Shown: one piece after another, positions 30,913 to 40,544 of the stretch
Layout: the number at the start of each line of letters is the position of its first letter
Numbering within the stretch: position 1 is the stretch's first letter
Assembly (NCBI GenBank): GCA_039636865.1
Contig: CP144172.1
Coordinates: 3,654,360-3,718,359 of the forward strand
DNA length: 64,000 bases
Source of the DNA: Dermatophilaceae bacterium Sec6.4
GTDB taxonomy: Bacteria > Actinomycetota > Actinomycetes > Actinomycetales > Dermatophilaceae
Direction: 5' to 3'
The notes under the pieces: model-generated
Databases searched by the model: none
Told to the model about the DNA's origin: nothing
Seen by the model: only the letters and a program-made list of their open reading frames with translations
Made by a program: the position numbers and the translations under genes

Positions 30913-32160
30913 TCAGCCTGCGGAGCGCGTCGATCCCGCTCGCGCGAGGGCTTGGCGGTAAGTCGTGCGGCTACCGGTCTGCAGCAGGGCACCGCGGTAC
31001 ATCCGCTCAGCAAACAGAATGATGGCGTACGCGGCGACAGCGGCAATCGCTAGTGACAGCAGCGCCTGCCACCAGGTCGCCTGACCTCCGACGACGCGGG
31101 CCGGCATAGCGACGGTCGACAGGAGTGGCACGTACGACGCGACCTGCGCCACGATGCCGGTCCCGAAGCTGCCGATCGCGAATACCGCTACGACCAGGAT
31201 CGTCATGGGTGTCGAACTGGATTGAATGTCCTCCGACCGGGTCGCGAGCGCACCGACCACCGCCCACAGGCAGGCGAGGGTCAGGAAGCCGACCAGGAAG
31301 AAAACCAGGAACCACAACCCGCCCCCGGCGATGTCGCCGAGCAGCGAAGTGTTCCCGGTAGCCACGAATCCAATCGCTGCCAGCGCGCTGAGCAGCGCCA
31401 CCTGTGCCACGGCGAGCACCGTATTGCCGACGACCTTGCCGATCAGTAGCTGACGGGTCGGGATGGCCGCGGCAAGGATCTCGACCACCCGGTTCTGCTT
31501 TTCCTCGACCACGCTGTTGGCGATGGCGATTCCGAAGAGTAGCGACGCGAGGTAGAAGAGCACCCCGAAGGCGATGGCGCCGACCCGGGCCTGCCCCTGT
31601 CCGTCGCCGGCCGCGGGTCTGAGCACCTCGTACTGCACGTCGGCGCCGCTGCTCAGGGCTTGCAGGCTGGTGCCTGCGGCAACCGCGTTCCTGCTGACGA
31701 CGTCCTGCCGAGCCGCCGCCGCGACGTACGTCGTGACCAGGGCGTCGCGGCTGGAGGTGCCGACCAGTTGCCAACCGCCCTTGGTGGCGACAAGCCCCGC
31801 CGACTGCTTTCCGTCACTGACGGCTGTGCGGACAGCTGCCTCCGAGGAGTAGCGCCTGGTCTTGAACGCGACGTCGCTCCCGGCTGCGTCCGCTGTCGTG
31901 TTCGCCTGCTGCACGACCGTGGTTGCAGCAGCAGATGCGACCGCAACGGTCTTCGTGGAGGTACGACCGATAAGCAGCACCTGCAGCGCGAACGATCCGG
32001 CAATCAGCACGATCACCACGACCGTGGAGATCAGGAAGTTGCGGTCGTGCAGTTTGACGTTGATCTCACGTCGCGCAACCAGCGGCCAGGCTCGATCAGC
32101 GCGGGCCTCCTGCGGTGACGCGGTACCGGTGGTGTCGGTGCTGGTCGTCGCGGCGCTCAT
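30913..32160 (-). CDS. ABC-2 type exporter permease (NatB-like)
   Basis: 415 residues with one N-terminal helix (about 40-62), a long extracytoplasmic domain (about 65-190) and five to six C-terminal helices, the order of NatB/YhaP-type permeases. It contains EEKQNRVVEILAAAIPTRQLL, the conserved coupling-helix region. Overlaps the ATPase gene by 4 bp. Substrate unknown; relatives export sodium or peptides. Confidence 0.83.
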   Translation of the reverse strand: MSAATTSTDTTGTASPQEARADRAWPLVARREINVKLHDRNFLISTVVVIVLIAGSFALQVLLIGRTSTKTVAVASAAATTVVQQANTTADAAGSDVAFKTRRYSSEAAVRTAVSDGKQSAGLVATKGGWQLVGTSSRDALVTTYVAAAARQDVVSRNAVAAGTSLQALSSGADVQYEVLRPAAGDGQGQARVGAIAFGVLFYLASLLFGIAIANSVVEEKQNRVVEILAAAIPTRQLLIGKVVGNTVLAVAQVALLSALAAIGFVATGNTSLLGDIAGGGLWFLVFFLVGFLTLACLWAVVGALATRSEDIQSSSTPMTILVVAVFAIGSFGTGIVAQVASYVPLLSTVAMPARVVGGQATWWQALLSLAIAAVAAYAIILFAERMYRGALLQTGSRTTYRQALARAGSTRSAG

Positions 32161-33038
32161 ACGGTGACCTTCCGGAAGATGTCGGCAACGGTGGGGATCA
32201 GCTCGGTCAGCTCGTAGACGGAGCCGCGCTCGAGAGCTTCGCGTAACAGCCGGTCGGCGTCACCGGGCCCGGTCAGTCGCACGACGGCAGTCCGCTCGTC
32301 GGTGCTGTCGACCTGCAGCCAGTCCAGGCCGCGTACCCATGCGACGTCCGCACCGGTTGTGAGTCGATGGCGTACGGCGCCTTGACGGCGCAGCTCGTCT
32401 GCCGTCCCGGACGCCACGATCTTGCCGTGCGAGAGCACGATCAGCCGGTCGCACAAGCGCTCGACCAGCTCCAACTGATGGGAGGAGAAGAGCACGCCCA
32501 CTCCGCGTGCGGTGTGTTCGCGCAGCAGGTCCGCCATGCTGTCGACCGCTGCGGGATCGAGCCCGGAGAACGGTTCGTCCAAAATGAGCAGTCGCGGGTG
32601 GGCGATGACGGCGGCGGCGATCTGGACGCGTTGCTGGTTGCCCAACGAAAGTGATTCCAACTTGTCAGCGGCGCGTTCGCGGAGGTCGAACCGGTCCAGC
32701 AGCCGGCCGGCAGAATCCGCTGCCGCCTGCTTGGCGAGCCCCTGCAAACGACCGAGATAGATGAGTTGGGAGATCACCGACTGTTTGGGGTAGAGCCCGC
32801 GCTCTTCGGGCATGTAGCCGAACGAGCGCCGGTCCGCGGTGCTCACCGGCGCACCGTCCCAGGTGATCGTGCCCTCGTCGCTGGCCAGCACCCCCATGAT
32901 CATCCGCATGGTGGTCGTCTTGCCGGCCCCGTTCCCACCGACGAACCCGACCAGCTCACCGTCGGGCACCTCGAAATCGAGATGGTCGACCGCCACCCGC
33001 TCGCCGAACCTGCGGACCAGCCCCTGTGTCTGCAACAT
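32157..33038 (-). CDS. ABC transporter ATP-binding protein (exporter)
   Basis: Walker A GGNGAGKT is at residues 34-41, the signature is SLGNQQRVQIAAAV, and Walker B LLILDEPFSGLDP follows. The 293-residue protein includes a C-terminal extension of about 75 residues typical of NatA-like subunits with a DUF4162 domain. ATG 33038 is chosen because conserved sequence begins there. Forms a two-gene exporter with the overlapping permease. Confidence 0.88.
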   Translation of the reverse strand: MLQTQGLVRRFGERVAVDHLDFEVPDGELVGFVGGNGAGKTTTMRMIMGVLASDEGTITWDGAPVSTADRRSFGYMPEERGLYPKQSVISQLIYLGRLQGLAKQAAADSAGRLLDRFDLRERAADKLESLSLGNQQRVQIAAAVIAHPRLLILDEPFSGLDPAAVDSMADLLREHTARGVGVLFSSHQLELVERLCDRLIVLSHGKIVASGTADELRRQGAVRHRLTTGADVAWVRGLDWLQVDSTDERTAVVRLTGPGDADRLLREALERGSVYELTELIPTVADIFRKVTV

Positions 33039-33069
33039 GCCCCGCACAGTAGGCAGATCCGGCGACGGT

Positions 33070-34515
33070 CTACAAACCCATCCCGAGATCGGGTGCGCCC
33101 AGGTCGTACCGGTCGCGCAAGGCGGTGCGGGCTGCGTACCAACCGCCCAGGCCGTGCACCGACGGGCCGGGTGAGGTGGCAGAGGACCCGAGATAGACAC
33201 CTGGCAACGGGGTACGCCAGGGGGTCGGCGACACCACGGGCCGCTTGATCATCTGAGACAGTGTGACGGCACCCGTCGCAAAGTCACCACCGATGAAGTT
33301 GGCACTGATACGGCCCAACTGATCGGCCGGGGTGCCGGTGCGCGCCAGGATCAGGTCGCGGAAGCCGGGCGCATACTCCTCGATCGTGGCGATCATCGCC
33401 TCGGTGCGATCGACCGGGCAGTTGTAGGGCACATGGGTGTAGGCCCAGAGCGTCGCCTGCCCGGCAGGCGCCCGGGTGGGGTCGAGCACGCTGGGTTGCA
33501 CAAGCAGCACGTAGGGGCGATCGGGTAGCTCGCCCCTGCCGACCTGACGCTCGGTTGCAGCGATCTGCTCGCGGGTGCCGCCGAGGTGAATGGTCGGCGT
33601 ACGACGCAGCTCGGGGTCGGTCCACGGCACCGGCCCGGAGAGCGCCAGATCCATCTTGGCGACTCCGTTGCCGTGTTTGAACCGTTGCAGCGCCCGCCGG
33701 TACCGCGCCGGCAGCTGATCTCCGGCAATGGCGGCGAGGGCCTTGGTCGACAGGTCGAGCACCACGGTGTCGTACCGGGCCAATTCTGCCAGGTCTGTTA
33801 CCTCGTGCCCGAGGATGATGCGCCCGCCATGTGCTTGCAAGTCTGCGCCGAGCGCGTCCGCGATCGCCTGTGATCCACCGATCGGCACCGGCCACCCGGC
33901 GGCATGCGCGTGGATGCCGAGCACCAACCCGGCACCAGCCATTGCGAGGCGCGGATGAGAACCGATGGTGTGCGCGGCAGCACCGGTGAGCAGCGCCGGG
34001 GCGATCTCTTCTTTGAAGCGCCATCCCCATGCGGGAGAGCCCTGTTCGAGCGCTCGCAACCCGTAGGCGACGGTGGCCACCGGGTGGCTCGGTATCTGCA
34101 GCAGCGGCTCACCGGTGAACTCGGTGATCTGCTGGACCCGGTCGACCAGCGGTTGCATCAACCTCTGGTAGGCGACGCCGTCCCGACCGAGATTGTCTGC
34201 GGTGCGGTGCAGATCGCGGTAGGCGATAGCACTGCGACCGTTCGGGAGCGGATGACCGAAGGATATTTCGGGGACTCGCAGCTCGATACGTTCTCTGATC
34301 TGAAAGGCCGTGAAGAACGGCGACGCGAGCGCCATCGGGTGCACGGCGGAGGCGACGTCGTGATGAAAACCGGGAATCGTCAGATCCCGGGTGGCCGCTC
34401 CCCCGCCGATCCAGTCGTTGCTCTCGATCAGGTCGACGCTCAAGCCGGCCCGCGCGAGCGTCACTGCTGCCGCGAGACCGTTCTGCCCTGCACCGACTAC
34501 GACCGCATCCGTCAT
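33070..34515 (-). CDS. FAD-dependent oxidoreductase, phytoene-desaturase/PYROXD2-like
   Basis: The N-terminal dinucleotide fold VVVGAGQNGLAAAVTLARAG and ESNDWIGGGAATRD, and a C-terminal FAD segment (GVYLGSSATSPGPSVHGLGG), match the NAD(P)/FAD amine-oxidase-like family close to PYROXD2 and bacterial carotenoid desaturases. No carotenoid genes are near, so a carotenoid role is not supported. 481 residues, complete. Confidence 0.83.
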   Translation of the reverse strand: MTDAVVVGAGQNGLAAAVTLARAGLSVDLIESNDWIGGGAATRDLTIPGFHHDVASAVHPMALASPFFTAFQIRERIELRVPEISFGHPLPNGRSAIAYRDLHRTADNLGRDGVAYQRLMQPLVDRVQQITEFTGEPLLQIPSHPVATVAYGLRALEQGSPAWGWRFKEEIAPALLTGAAAHTIGSHPRLAMAGAGLVLGIHAHAAGWPVPIGGSQAIADALGADLQAHGGRIILGHEVTDLAELARYDTVVLDLSTKALAAIAGDQLPARYRRALQRFKHGNGVAKMDLALSGPVPWTDPELRRTPTIHLGGTREQIAATERQVGRGELPDRPYVLLVQPSVLDPTRAPAGQATLWAYTHVPYNCPVDRTEAMIATIEEYAPGFRDLILARTGTPADQLGRISANFIGGDFATGAVTLSQMIKRPVVSPTPWRTPLPGVYLGSSATSPGPSVHGLGGWYAARTALRDRYDLGAPDLGMGL

Positions 34516-34581
34516 ACCCCCATCCTCACAGGGGCCGGATCCGAGCGGTCAGCGGTCAGGAAGATCTGACGTGTCGACACC

Positions 34582-35562
34582 TCAGCAGTTGGGTCGCCAA
34601 TCCTCCGGCGTGGTCCCGGAGTTCGGGCGGCACAACGTGAGTCCACGATTTTGCAGTCCAGACTTGATTCTGCTCAATTGCGCCCGGTCAGTGCCGAGAT
34701 GATTGAGATGGACAACAACAGTTGATCCACTCCGCGCATTTGCAATGATGTAGTCAGCGGCGGATCGCGTCGATCTGCCATCCCAGTCACGTGGATCGAG
34801 AGTCCACAGGCATAGATTCATACCGGCATTCTTGTAGGCGCTGCGGCTGGTGTCGTTGAGTGCACCGTAAGGCGGTCGGCCCCATTTGGAACTGACGCCC
34901 GATGTGGTGATTTCGCGGTAGACGGCGGCGTAGGAAAGCTGTGTCAGATTCTTGTGATCGTAGGTGTGATCAACGGGATACATACCTGCCCTGCGCGCGT
35001 ACCCGATATCAGCGCGACCGGATGCAACGAATTGCCCGTTCGGAGCGACCCCGATACCGATATTCAACCTGACGGCTTCGTTGATCAGCGCCTTGTAGCC
35101 ATCGAGCGAGAGTGGATAGTCGTCGAAAACGAGGAAGACCCCTTTGCCGGTGTTACCGCACTGCCCTGGGGTGCCCACCGGGCGCGGAGGCGGCGCGGAA
35201 CTGATCAGGGAGCGCCAGGTATTAGGACCGACGACTCCATCCGAGACGAGTCCGTGGCGACGTTGGTAGAGCCTGACAACGGTGTCCGTCTTCTTGTCGA
35301 AGGTCCCGACTGTCAGGATCCGGTCGTAAATTTTCCTTACGAGAAGACGCTGCAGAACCACAACACACGATCCGCTGTCTCCTGATCGCAGGTCGGGACG
35401 TTGGGCTGCGGGGGTAGCGTCGGTGCACGACTTTGTCGCAGCAGCTGCTGGAATCGCAGCGACGACTGTCAACGGTAGTGCCAGCAGCAATCCGCTGAGA
35501 ATTCCTGACCTCACCACTCGGCGCCCACGCCGATGTGATCTATTGTTCCGCACCTTTTCCAT
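34582..35562 (-). CDS. Secreted peptidoglycan-binding protein with NodB-type deacetylase fold
   Basis: A signal peptide (about residues 18-44 ending AAAA) is followed by a PG_binding_1-like domain (about 55-120, with LRSGDSGSCVVVLQRLL and GVVGPNTWRSL) and a NodB polysaccharide-deacetylase fold. In the latter, FDD (Asp147, Asp148), HTYDH (His199, His203), RPPYGALN and the late VVVHLNHLG are the metal-site and motif 3-5 residues, so it is probably active. ATG 35562 has AGAGGAAAG upstream. Upstream 35563-35861 shows only non-coding DNA. Likely modifies cell-wall or exogenous glycans. Confidence 0.8.
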   Translation of the reverse strand: MEKVRNNRSHRRGRRVVRSGILSGLLLALPLTVVAAIPAAAATKSCTDATPAAQRPDLRSGDSGSCVVVLQRLLVRKIYDRILTVGTFDKKTDTVVRLYQRRHGLVSDGVVGPNTWRSLISSAPPPRPVGTPGQCGNTGKGVFLVFDDYPLSLDGYKALINEAVRLNIGIGVAPNGQFVASGRADIGYARRAGMYPVDHTYDHKNLTQLSYAAVYREITTSGVSSKWGRPPYGALNDTSRSAYKNAGMNLCLWTLDPRDWDGRSTRSAADYIIANARSGSTVVVHLNHLGTDRAQLSRIKSGLQNRGLTLCRPNSGTTPEDWRPNC

Positions 35563-35861
35563 AGGCTTTCCTCTGTTGAATTCTGAATCACTCACAAACT
35601 GACTGATGTGAGTAGATTTAAGTTCATTGACGTGGCCCTGGAATGTCAGCACGTACACTCGAGCCGCGAGAGTCGATAGCCGACTTCGAAACGAGGCCGG
35701 ACGTGGCGCCTTAACGAAGCGCCTGCGGCTCCTGAAATCCGAGACGCCCAGTGGGATCTATCCGATGCCCACTGATCTCAGTATGCCCACGTTGCCGTAC
35801 CGCCGCTACTGAATACGAAAGTTCTTATTGATAGGTGTGCTCTATTTCGGCCTGGTCCCGA

Positions 35862-36938
35862 TCAGGACTCGATGCGCCTGCCCGATGTCTCGTCGAACAG
35901 GTGAATGCGCTGTGGGTTGGTCGTGAAGAACAGCTTCGCGCCCTTCTGCGGGACGTCGCGCCCGTCGACTCTGGCCACCATCTGCCCATCGTGCTCGCCT
36001 GGCGTCCGGCCATAGACATACGCGTCGGCGCCGAGTTCCTCCACGACCTCGACCAGCACCTCCAGCCCTTGTCCCTGGTCGTTCAGGACCAGGTCCTCGG
36101 GTCGGACGCCGAGCGTCACCGATGCGCCCGCCCGAGCCAGCGTGCTGCGCGGGACCTCAGTCACCGCGTTGCCGAGCTTTACCCCGCCGTCGGTCACCGG
36201 CAGATGCAGCAGATTCATGGCCGGCGATCCGATGAACCCGGCGACGAAGACGTTGTCCGGGTGGTCGTAGAGCCTGCGCGGGGTGTCGCACTGCTGCAGG
36301 ATGCCGTCCTTGAGGACGGCGACCCGGTCCCCCATGGTCATTGCCTCCACCTGGTCGTGCGTGACGTACACCGTCGTCACTCCCAGCCGGCGCTGCAGGG
36401 AGGCGATCTGGGTGCGGGTCTGAACGCGTAGCTTCGCATCGAGGTTGGACAACGGCTCGTCCATCAGGAACACCTGCGGTTGGCGCACGATCGCCCGACC
36501 CATCGCCACCCGTTGACGCTGGCCACCGGAGAGGGCCTTCGGTTTGCGATCCAGGTATTCGCTGAGGTCGAGCATCTTGGCTGCCTCCTCCACCCGGGTA
36601 CGGATGTCCGGTTTCGAAACTCCGGAGATCTTCAACGAGAAGCCCATGTTCTCGGCCACGCTCATGTGTGGATACAGGGCGTAGTTCTGGAACACCATCG
36701 CAATGTCGCGCTCTTTGGGGGTCAGATCCGTGACGTCACGATCACCGATGAAGATGCGACCGTCATCGACGTCCTCCAGGCCCGCGAGCATCCGCAGCGA
36801 GGTGGACTTGCCGCAACCCGACGGTCCGACCAGGACCAGGAATTCGCCGTCCTGGATTGCTATGTCGAGAGCATCCACTGCGGGCTTGTCGGCGCCTGGG
36901 TAGAGCCGTACGGCTTTGTCGAACGTGACTGTCGCCAT
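35862..36938 (-). CDS. Sugar ABC importer ATPase, UgpC/MsiK type
   Basis: The carbohydrate-importer ATPase has Walker A GPSGCGKS (38-45), ALSGGQRQRVAMGRAI signature, DEPLSNLDAKLR Walker B and the C-terminal TOBE domain (from about 240) that marks MalK/UgpC/MsiK. 358 residues. It ends the leftward importer operon and is 87 bp from the second permease gene. In streptomycetes a shared MsiK serves several importers; here the ATPase belongs to the operon. Confidence 0.9.
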   Translation of the reverse strand: MATVTFDKAVRLYPGADKPAVDALDIAIQDGEFLVLVGPSGCGKSTSLRMLAGLEDVDDGRIFIGDRDVTDLTPKERDIAMVFQNYALYPHMSVAENMGFSLKISGVSKPDIRTRVEEAAKMLDLSEYLDRKPKALSGGQRQRVAMGRAIVRQPQVFLMDEPLSNLDAKLRVQTRTQIASLQRRLGVTTVYVTHDQVEAMTMGDRVAVLKDGILQQCDTPRRLYDHPDNVFVAGFIGSPAMNLLHLPVTDGGVKLGNAVTEVPRSTLARAGASVTLGVRPEDLVLNDQGQGLEVLVEVVEELGADAYVYGRTPGEHDGQMVARVDGRDVPQKGAKLFFTTNPQRIHLFDETSGRRIES

Positions 36939-37024
36939 CGCGAATTTCTCCTTTACCGGCGCGTTCCTGCCGGTCGATCAGTGGTGGACGAAAGATCAGG
37001 GGCGGGCGGAAAGCGGAACGTGGC

Positions 37025-37915
37025 TCAGCGCCCGGCCAGCGAGCCGCCGATACCGCCGACGCTGAAGTATTTGTTCAGTACGGCGAACAGCAGCACGGGC
37101 GGGAGCATCATGATCACCGCGACGGCCATCACCAGTCCCCAGTTCGTGGCGTTCTGCTGGAAGAAGGTCTGCAGACCGATCTGCAGCGTGTAGTTCTGGT
37201 CTGAGCGCAGGAACACCACGGCGATCAGGTAGTCGTTCCAGGCGAGCAGGAACGAGAAGATCGCGGTTGACAGGACACCGGGCAGCGAATTGCGCAGCAC
37301 GATCCGGAAGAAGCTGCCGAACACCGAGCAGCCGTCGATCCAGGCGGCTTCCTCGAGGCTGATCGGGATCGAGTCGAAGTAGGCGGCCATCATCCACACG
37401 GCGACCGACATGGTCGAACCGACGTAGATGATCGTGATACCCGCCAGGCTGTCGACGAGGCCGACCTTGGCGAACAGGATGAACAGCGGGATGACCGCCG
37501 TGACCACCGGCAGGGACTGCGCGATGAACAGAATCAGCGAATACCCGGAGACCAATCGACTGCGCCCTCGGGAGAGCACGTAACCGGCCGGGGCAGCAAC
37601 CGTCACCGCGACGACGACGGTCACTGCGGTCACCAGCAGGCTGTTCTTCAGCCATGTCGCGACGGAGGTCTGGCTGAAGACCTTGCTGAAGTTCTCCAGG
37701 GTCACCCCGGTGGCGGTGCTTCCGAGCGAGGGCTGCACCGACAGGTACAGCACGGCCAGGATCGGCACCAGAACGACCGCAGTGATCACCAGGATGCCGG
37801 CAAAGCGCCACCACTGGCCGCGTTGCTCCGCTGATTTGATGGTGCGCCGCTTGGGTTCCGCAGTGCGCGCGGTCGCAGTTGTGGCAATGGGAATTGAGGT
37901 TGCCTCAGCGCTCAT
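37025..37915 (-). CDS. Sugar ABC importer permease, MalG-like
   Basis: 296 residues with six helices; the cytoplasmic EAA loop appears as EEAAWIDGCSVFGSFFRIVL. The ATG at 37915 overlaps the MalF-like gene stop by 4 bp, fixing the start. It pairs with the MalF-like permease to form the channel. Confidence 0.9.
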   Translation of the reverse strand: MSAEATSIPIATTATARTAEPKRRTIKSAEQRGQWWRFAGILVITAVVLVPILAVLYLSVQPSLGSTATGVTLENFSKVFSQTSVATWLKNSLLVTAVTVVVAVTVAAPAGYVLSRGRSRLVSGYSLILFIAQSLPVVTAVIPLFILFAKVGLVDSLAGITIIYVGSTMSVAVWMMAAYFDSIPISLEEAAWIDGCSVFGSFFRIVLRNSLPGVLSTAIFSFLLAWNDYLIAVVFLRSDQNYTLQIGLQTFFQQNATNWGLVMAVAVIMMLPPVLLFAVLNKYFSVGGIGGSLAGR

Positions 37916-38874
37916 TCGATGTCCACCTTTCGGATCTGGCGGTAGAGCAGGGTAGCGATGACGACCAGCACGATCGTCATCAGGAACGCGATCGCGACAC
38001 CCGGCCCGGTCTGGAAGTTGGCGAACACGGTCAGGTAGGCCATCACCACCAGGGATTGTGTTGCCCGCACGGGCCCGCCACCGGTGAGCAGGAAGATGGT
38101 CGGGAAGTCGTTCACGCAGAAGATGATCATCAGCACCCAGCTGATGTAGGTGGACCTGGAGATCATCGGCAGGGTGATCTCCCGGAAGGTCTGCCATTTG
38201 GAGGACCCGTCGATCTTGGCTGCCTCGTACACGTTCACATCGACCGATGCCAGGGCCGAGGACATCATCATCATCATGAACGGGAAGCTGATCCACACCT
38301 TGAAGATGCAGACGGTGACCTGCGCCAGGAGCGGGTCGGCCAGGAAGAGCACATTGCCGAATCCGAGCGCATGGAAGAGCATCGGCATCGGGGACTGCGG
38401 AGTAGCGACCAGCCAGTTCCACGAGGTGGCCGAAACGACCACCGGAACCACCCACGGCAACAGCAGCAGCACTTTGAAGATCCCCCGGCCGGGTATCCGG
38501 GTGCGCAGCAGCAACGCCATGGCCAGACCGATCGCCCAGCTGCCGAAGACGCCGACGATGGTGAAGATGAGGGTGAACCGCGCCGCATCCCAGAACGCCG
38601 GGTTCTGCAGGACGCCGGTGTAGTTACGCAGCCCGACGAAAGTGCCCGAGTCGATGAGACTTCCGTTGCGCAGCGACTGCAGCGCGGCGTAGATGACGGG
38701 GTACAGGTTCAGCAGGAGCAACAGCGCGACCGAGGGCAACGCGAAGACCACGAAGGCCCGGGTGAACCGGTTCTTGCGTTTGCGTTTCACCCCGCGTGGC
38801 GGTCGCCCGCGGCCGGCGACGCCCACACCTTTTCGGGCCCTCCCCAGGGCACTGACCGACGACGAGGATGTCAT
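37912..38874 (-). CDS. Sugar ABC importer permease, MalF-like
   Basis: 320 residues with a basic N-terminus (RPPRGVKRKRKNRF) and six helices; the EAA loop is YEAAKIDGSSKWQTFREITL. It is separated from the binding-protein gene by 84 bp containing a large hairpin, and overlaps the second permease by 4 bp. Confidence 0.9.
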   Translation of the reverse strand: MTSSSSVSALGRARKGVGVAGRGRPPRGVKRKRKNRFTRAFVVFALPSVALLLLLNLYPVIYAALQSLRNGSLIDSGTFVGLRNYTGVLQNPAFWDAARFTLIFTIVGVFGSWAIGLAMALLLRTRIPGRGIFKVLLLLPWVVPVVVSATSWNWLVATPQSPMPMLFHALGFGNVLFLADPLLAQVTVCIFKVWISFPFMMMMMSSALASVDVNVYEAAKIDGSSKWQTFREITLPMISRSTYISWVLMIIFCVNDFPTIFLLTGGGPVRATQSLVVMAYLTVFANFQTGPGVAIAFLMTIVLVVIATLLYRQIRKVDIE

Positions 38875-38910
38875 TCACTTCTCCTGTGCAGGGGTGGTTA
38901 CGGACCGGAA

Positions 38911-38951
38911 AGGCGGGTGGGACCTGCTGATCGCAGTGACCCCACCCGCCT
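38911..38951 (-). terminator. Intercistronic hairpin between binding-protein and permease genes
   Basis: Arms 38911-38921 and 38941-38951 are exact 11-bp complements (AGGCGGGTGGG and its partner) around a 19-nt loop. Lying after the binding-protein stop and before the permeases, it probably lets the binding protein be made in excess by partial termination or mRNA protection, as known in malE operons. Confidence 0.6.
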
Positions 38952-38958
38952 CGTACGG

Positions 38959-40287
38959 CTAGGTCATCAACGGTTCGATGGCGTTCTGCAGACTGGCCAG
39001 CGCCGCCTTCGCGGTGGTCTTGCCGCCCAGCACGCTCTGCGCGAAGTTGGTCATGACCGCAGTGCCGTCGACCGTGTTGGCAATGTTGTAGAACAGGCCG
39101 GTGCCGCCCGGTGCTGCCCAGGTCTTGAAGATGGGCTGCCACTCATCGACGATCTTGACGTTGTTCGGGTCGGCCTTGAACGCCGCCGTGTCCGTGATCG
39201 ACTTCAGCGGCGGGAGACCGATACCGGTGTTCTGGGTCCACAACGACTTCATGTTCTTGTAGTAGTACGTCAGGAACGCCTCCGAACCCTCCTGGCTGGG
39301 GGTGTTCTTGTACATCATGATGTTGTTCGGGAAGTACAAGCCGCCCTTCTTGCCGCTCGGGCTCGTGAGGGGGGAACCGACGACCATGTCCTTGGCAACT
39401 GCCCCGCCGACCGAGACCGCGGCGCCTGCCGTGTCCCAGCCCATCCCGAACTTCTTGGCCGTCCACTGCGCGTAGACGTTCGCGCCCGTGTAGGTGGCCG
39501 AGGCCGGGTCGGAGTAGCCCTTCTTTACCAGGCCGAGGATGAACTCGATGGCTTCGAGGTTGGCGGGCGTGACGCATTCGGGCTGCTGCTTGGCATTGAA
39601 CACGCCACCGCCGTTGTTGATCATGAACGCGGCCAGGATGTGACCAGCGACGTTGTTACCGGTGCCCGATCCGACACCGAATCCGTAGACCCCGATCTTC
39701 TTCAGGGCTGCGCAGACCTTCTCGTATTCCGCCCAGGTGGTGGGCGGCTCGACACCGACCTTGGCAAGCAGCGCCTTGTTGTACCAGGAGACGCGCACGT
39801 CCAGGTTGTAGGGCACGCCTGCATACCCTTTGTCCGTTTTCATGGTGTCGACCAGACCCGGGAAGAAGTCGTCGTAGATTCCGTTCTTCTTCCAGGAGGC
39901 CAGCAGATTGTCGGCGTAGGCGATCTGACCCTGGTGCGCGAACTGGAAAGCCTGGGTGCCACCGCCGGAGCTGACGGCCGGACCGGTCTTGGACGCAATC
40001 GCGGACGCGAACGTCTGGGTGAAGTTCGCCCACTGAATTTCCTGGTAGGTCGCGCCCGGCATTCCGCTCGCGGGCTTGTAGGCCGTGGTGATCTTCTTGT
40101 CCAACGGATTGAACGCCGTTCCGCCCCAGGGCATGTTCCAGAACTTCAGCGCCGAGGTACTCCCCCCGCCCTTGGAGCCTCCACCGCTGGAGGAACACGC
40201 TGCCAGCGCCGCGGCAATAGCAGCACTGCCGGTCAGTCCGAGGACGCCTCGACGACTGAACGCCGCACCCGAGGTTTGAGAATCCAT
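38959..40287 (-). CDS. Sugar-binding lipoprotein of an ABC importer
   Basis: An N-terminal signal with twin-arginine-like RRGVLGLTGSAAIAAALAAC carries a lipobox (LAAC), so the protein is a lipid-anchored extracytoplasmic solute-binding protein. The SBP_bac_1 fold is suggested by KFWNMPWGG and NLDVRVSWYNKALLAKVGVE-type segments. 442 residues from ATG 40287. It leads the importer operon; context with a beta-glucosidase suggests a beta-linked di- or oligosaccharide as ligand, not proven. Confidence 0.87.
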   Translation of the reverse strand: MDSQTSGAAFSRRGVLGLTGSAAIAAALAACSSSGGGSKGGGSTSALKFWNMPWGGTAFNPLDKKITTAYKPASGMPGATYQEIQWANFTQTFASAIASKTGPAVSSGGGTQAFQFAHQGQIAYADNLLASWKKNGIYDDFFPGLVDTMKTDKGYAGVPYNLDVRVSWYNKALLAKVGVEPPTTWAEYEKVCAALKKIGVYGFGVGSGTGNNVAGHILAAFMINNGGGVFNAKQQPECVTPANLEAIEFILGLVKKGYSDPASATYTGANVYAQWTAKKFGMGWDTAGAAVSVGGAVAKDMVVGSPLTSPSGKKGGLYFPNNIMMYKNTPSQEGSEAFLTYYYKNMKSLWTQNTGIGLPPLKSITDTAAFKADPNNVKIVDEWQPIFKTWAAPGGTGLFYNIANTVDGTAVMTNFAQSVLGGKTTAKAALASLQNAIEPLMT

Positions 40288-40363
40288 GCCAGTTTCCTTC
40301 TCTCTTCGCAGAACCCATGTCGGGCGATGGCCGCACTCCCTCAAGTCCAAGGTCGCGCTGGAT

Positions 40364-40379
40364 CGCAAAACATTTCGCG
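40364..40379. promoter_or_regulatory. Candidate LacI operator upstream of the importer operon
   Basis: CGCAAAACATTTCGCG is an imperfect palindrome around CA with one mismatch per arm. Its core shares AAACATTTCG with the palindrome at 40553-40566 at the start of the LacI gene. It lies 77 bp before the binding-protein ATG, a suitable site for repression of the leftward operon. Intergenic 40288-40544 holds no gene. Confidence 0.55.
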
Positions 40380-40544
40380 GTGAACAGGGAAAGTATCTCC
40401 AGCACGAATGTGACTGTCAACACTTTTTTTGGTAACGAATTGACCACCTGACGTCAGGGGATGGCCGAGGTGCCGGGATCTGGCGAATTTTGCTGTCCGC
40501 TGGAAGCTCTCGCGCGTTGACGTAGATTTCAGTACGATGACCGC

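Noticed and set aside
37879..40383. An 834-codon rightward open frame
   Set aside because: It is antisense to the importer genes, is full of His/Arg/Gly with no recognisable domain, and reflects GC-rich frame bias.
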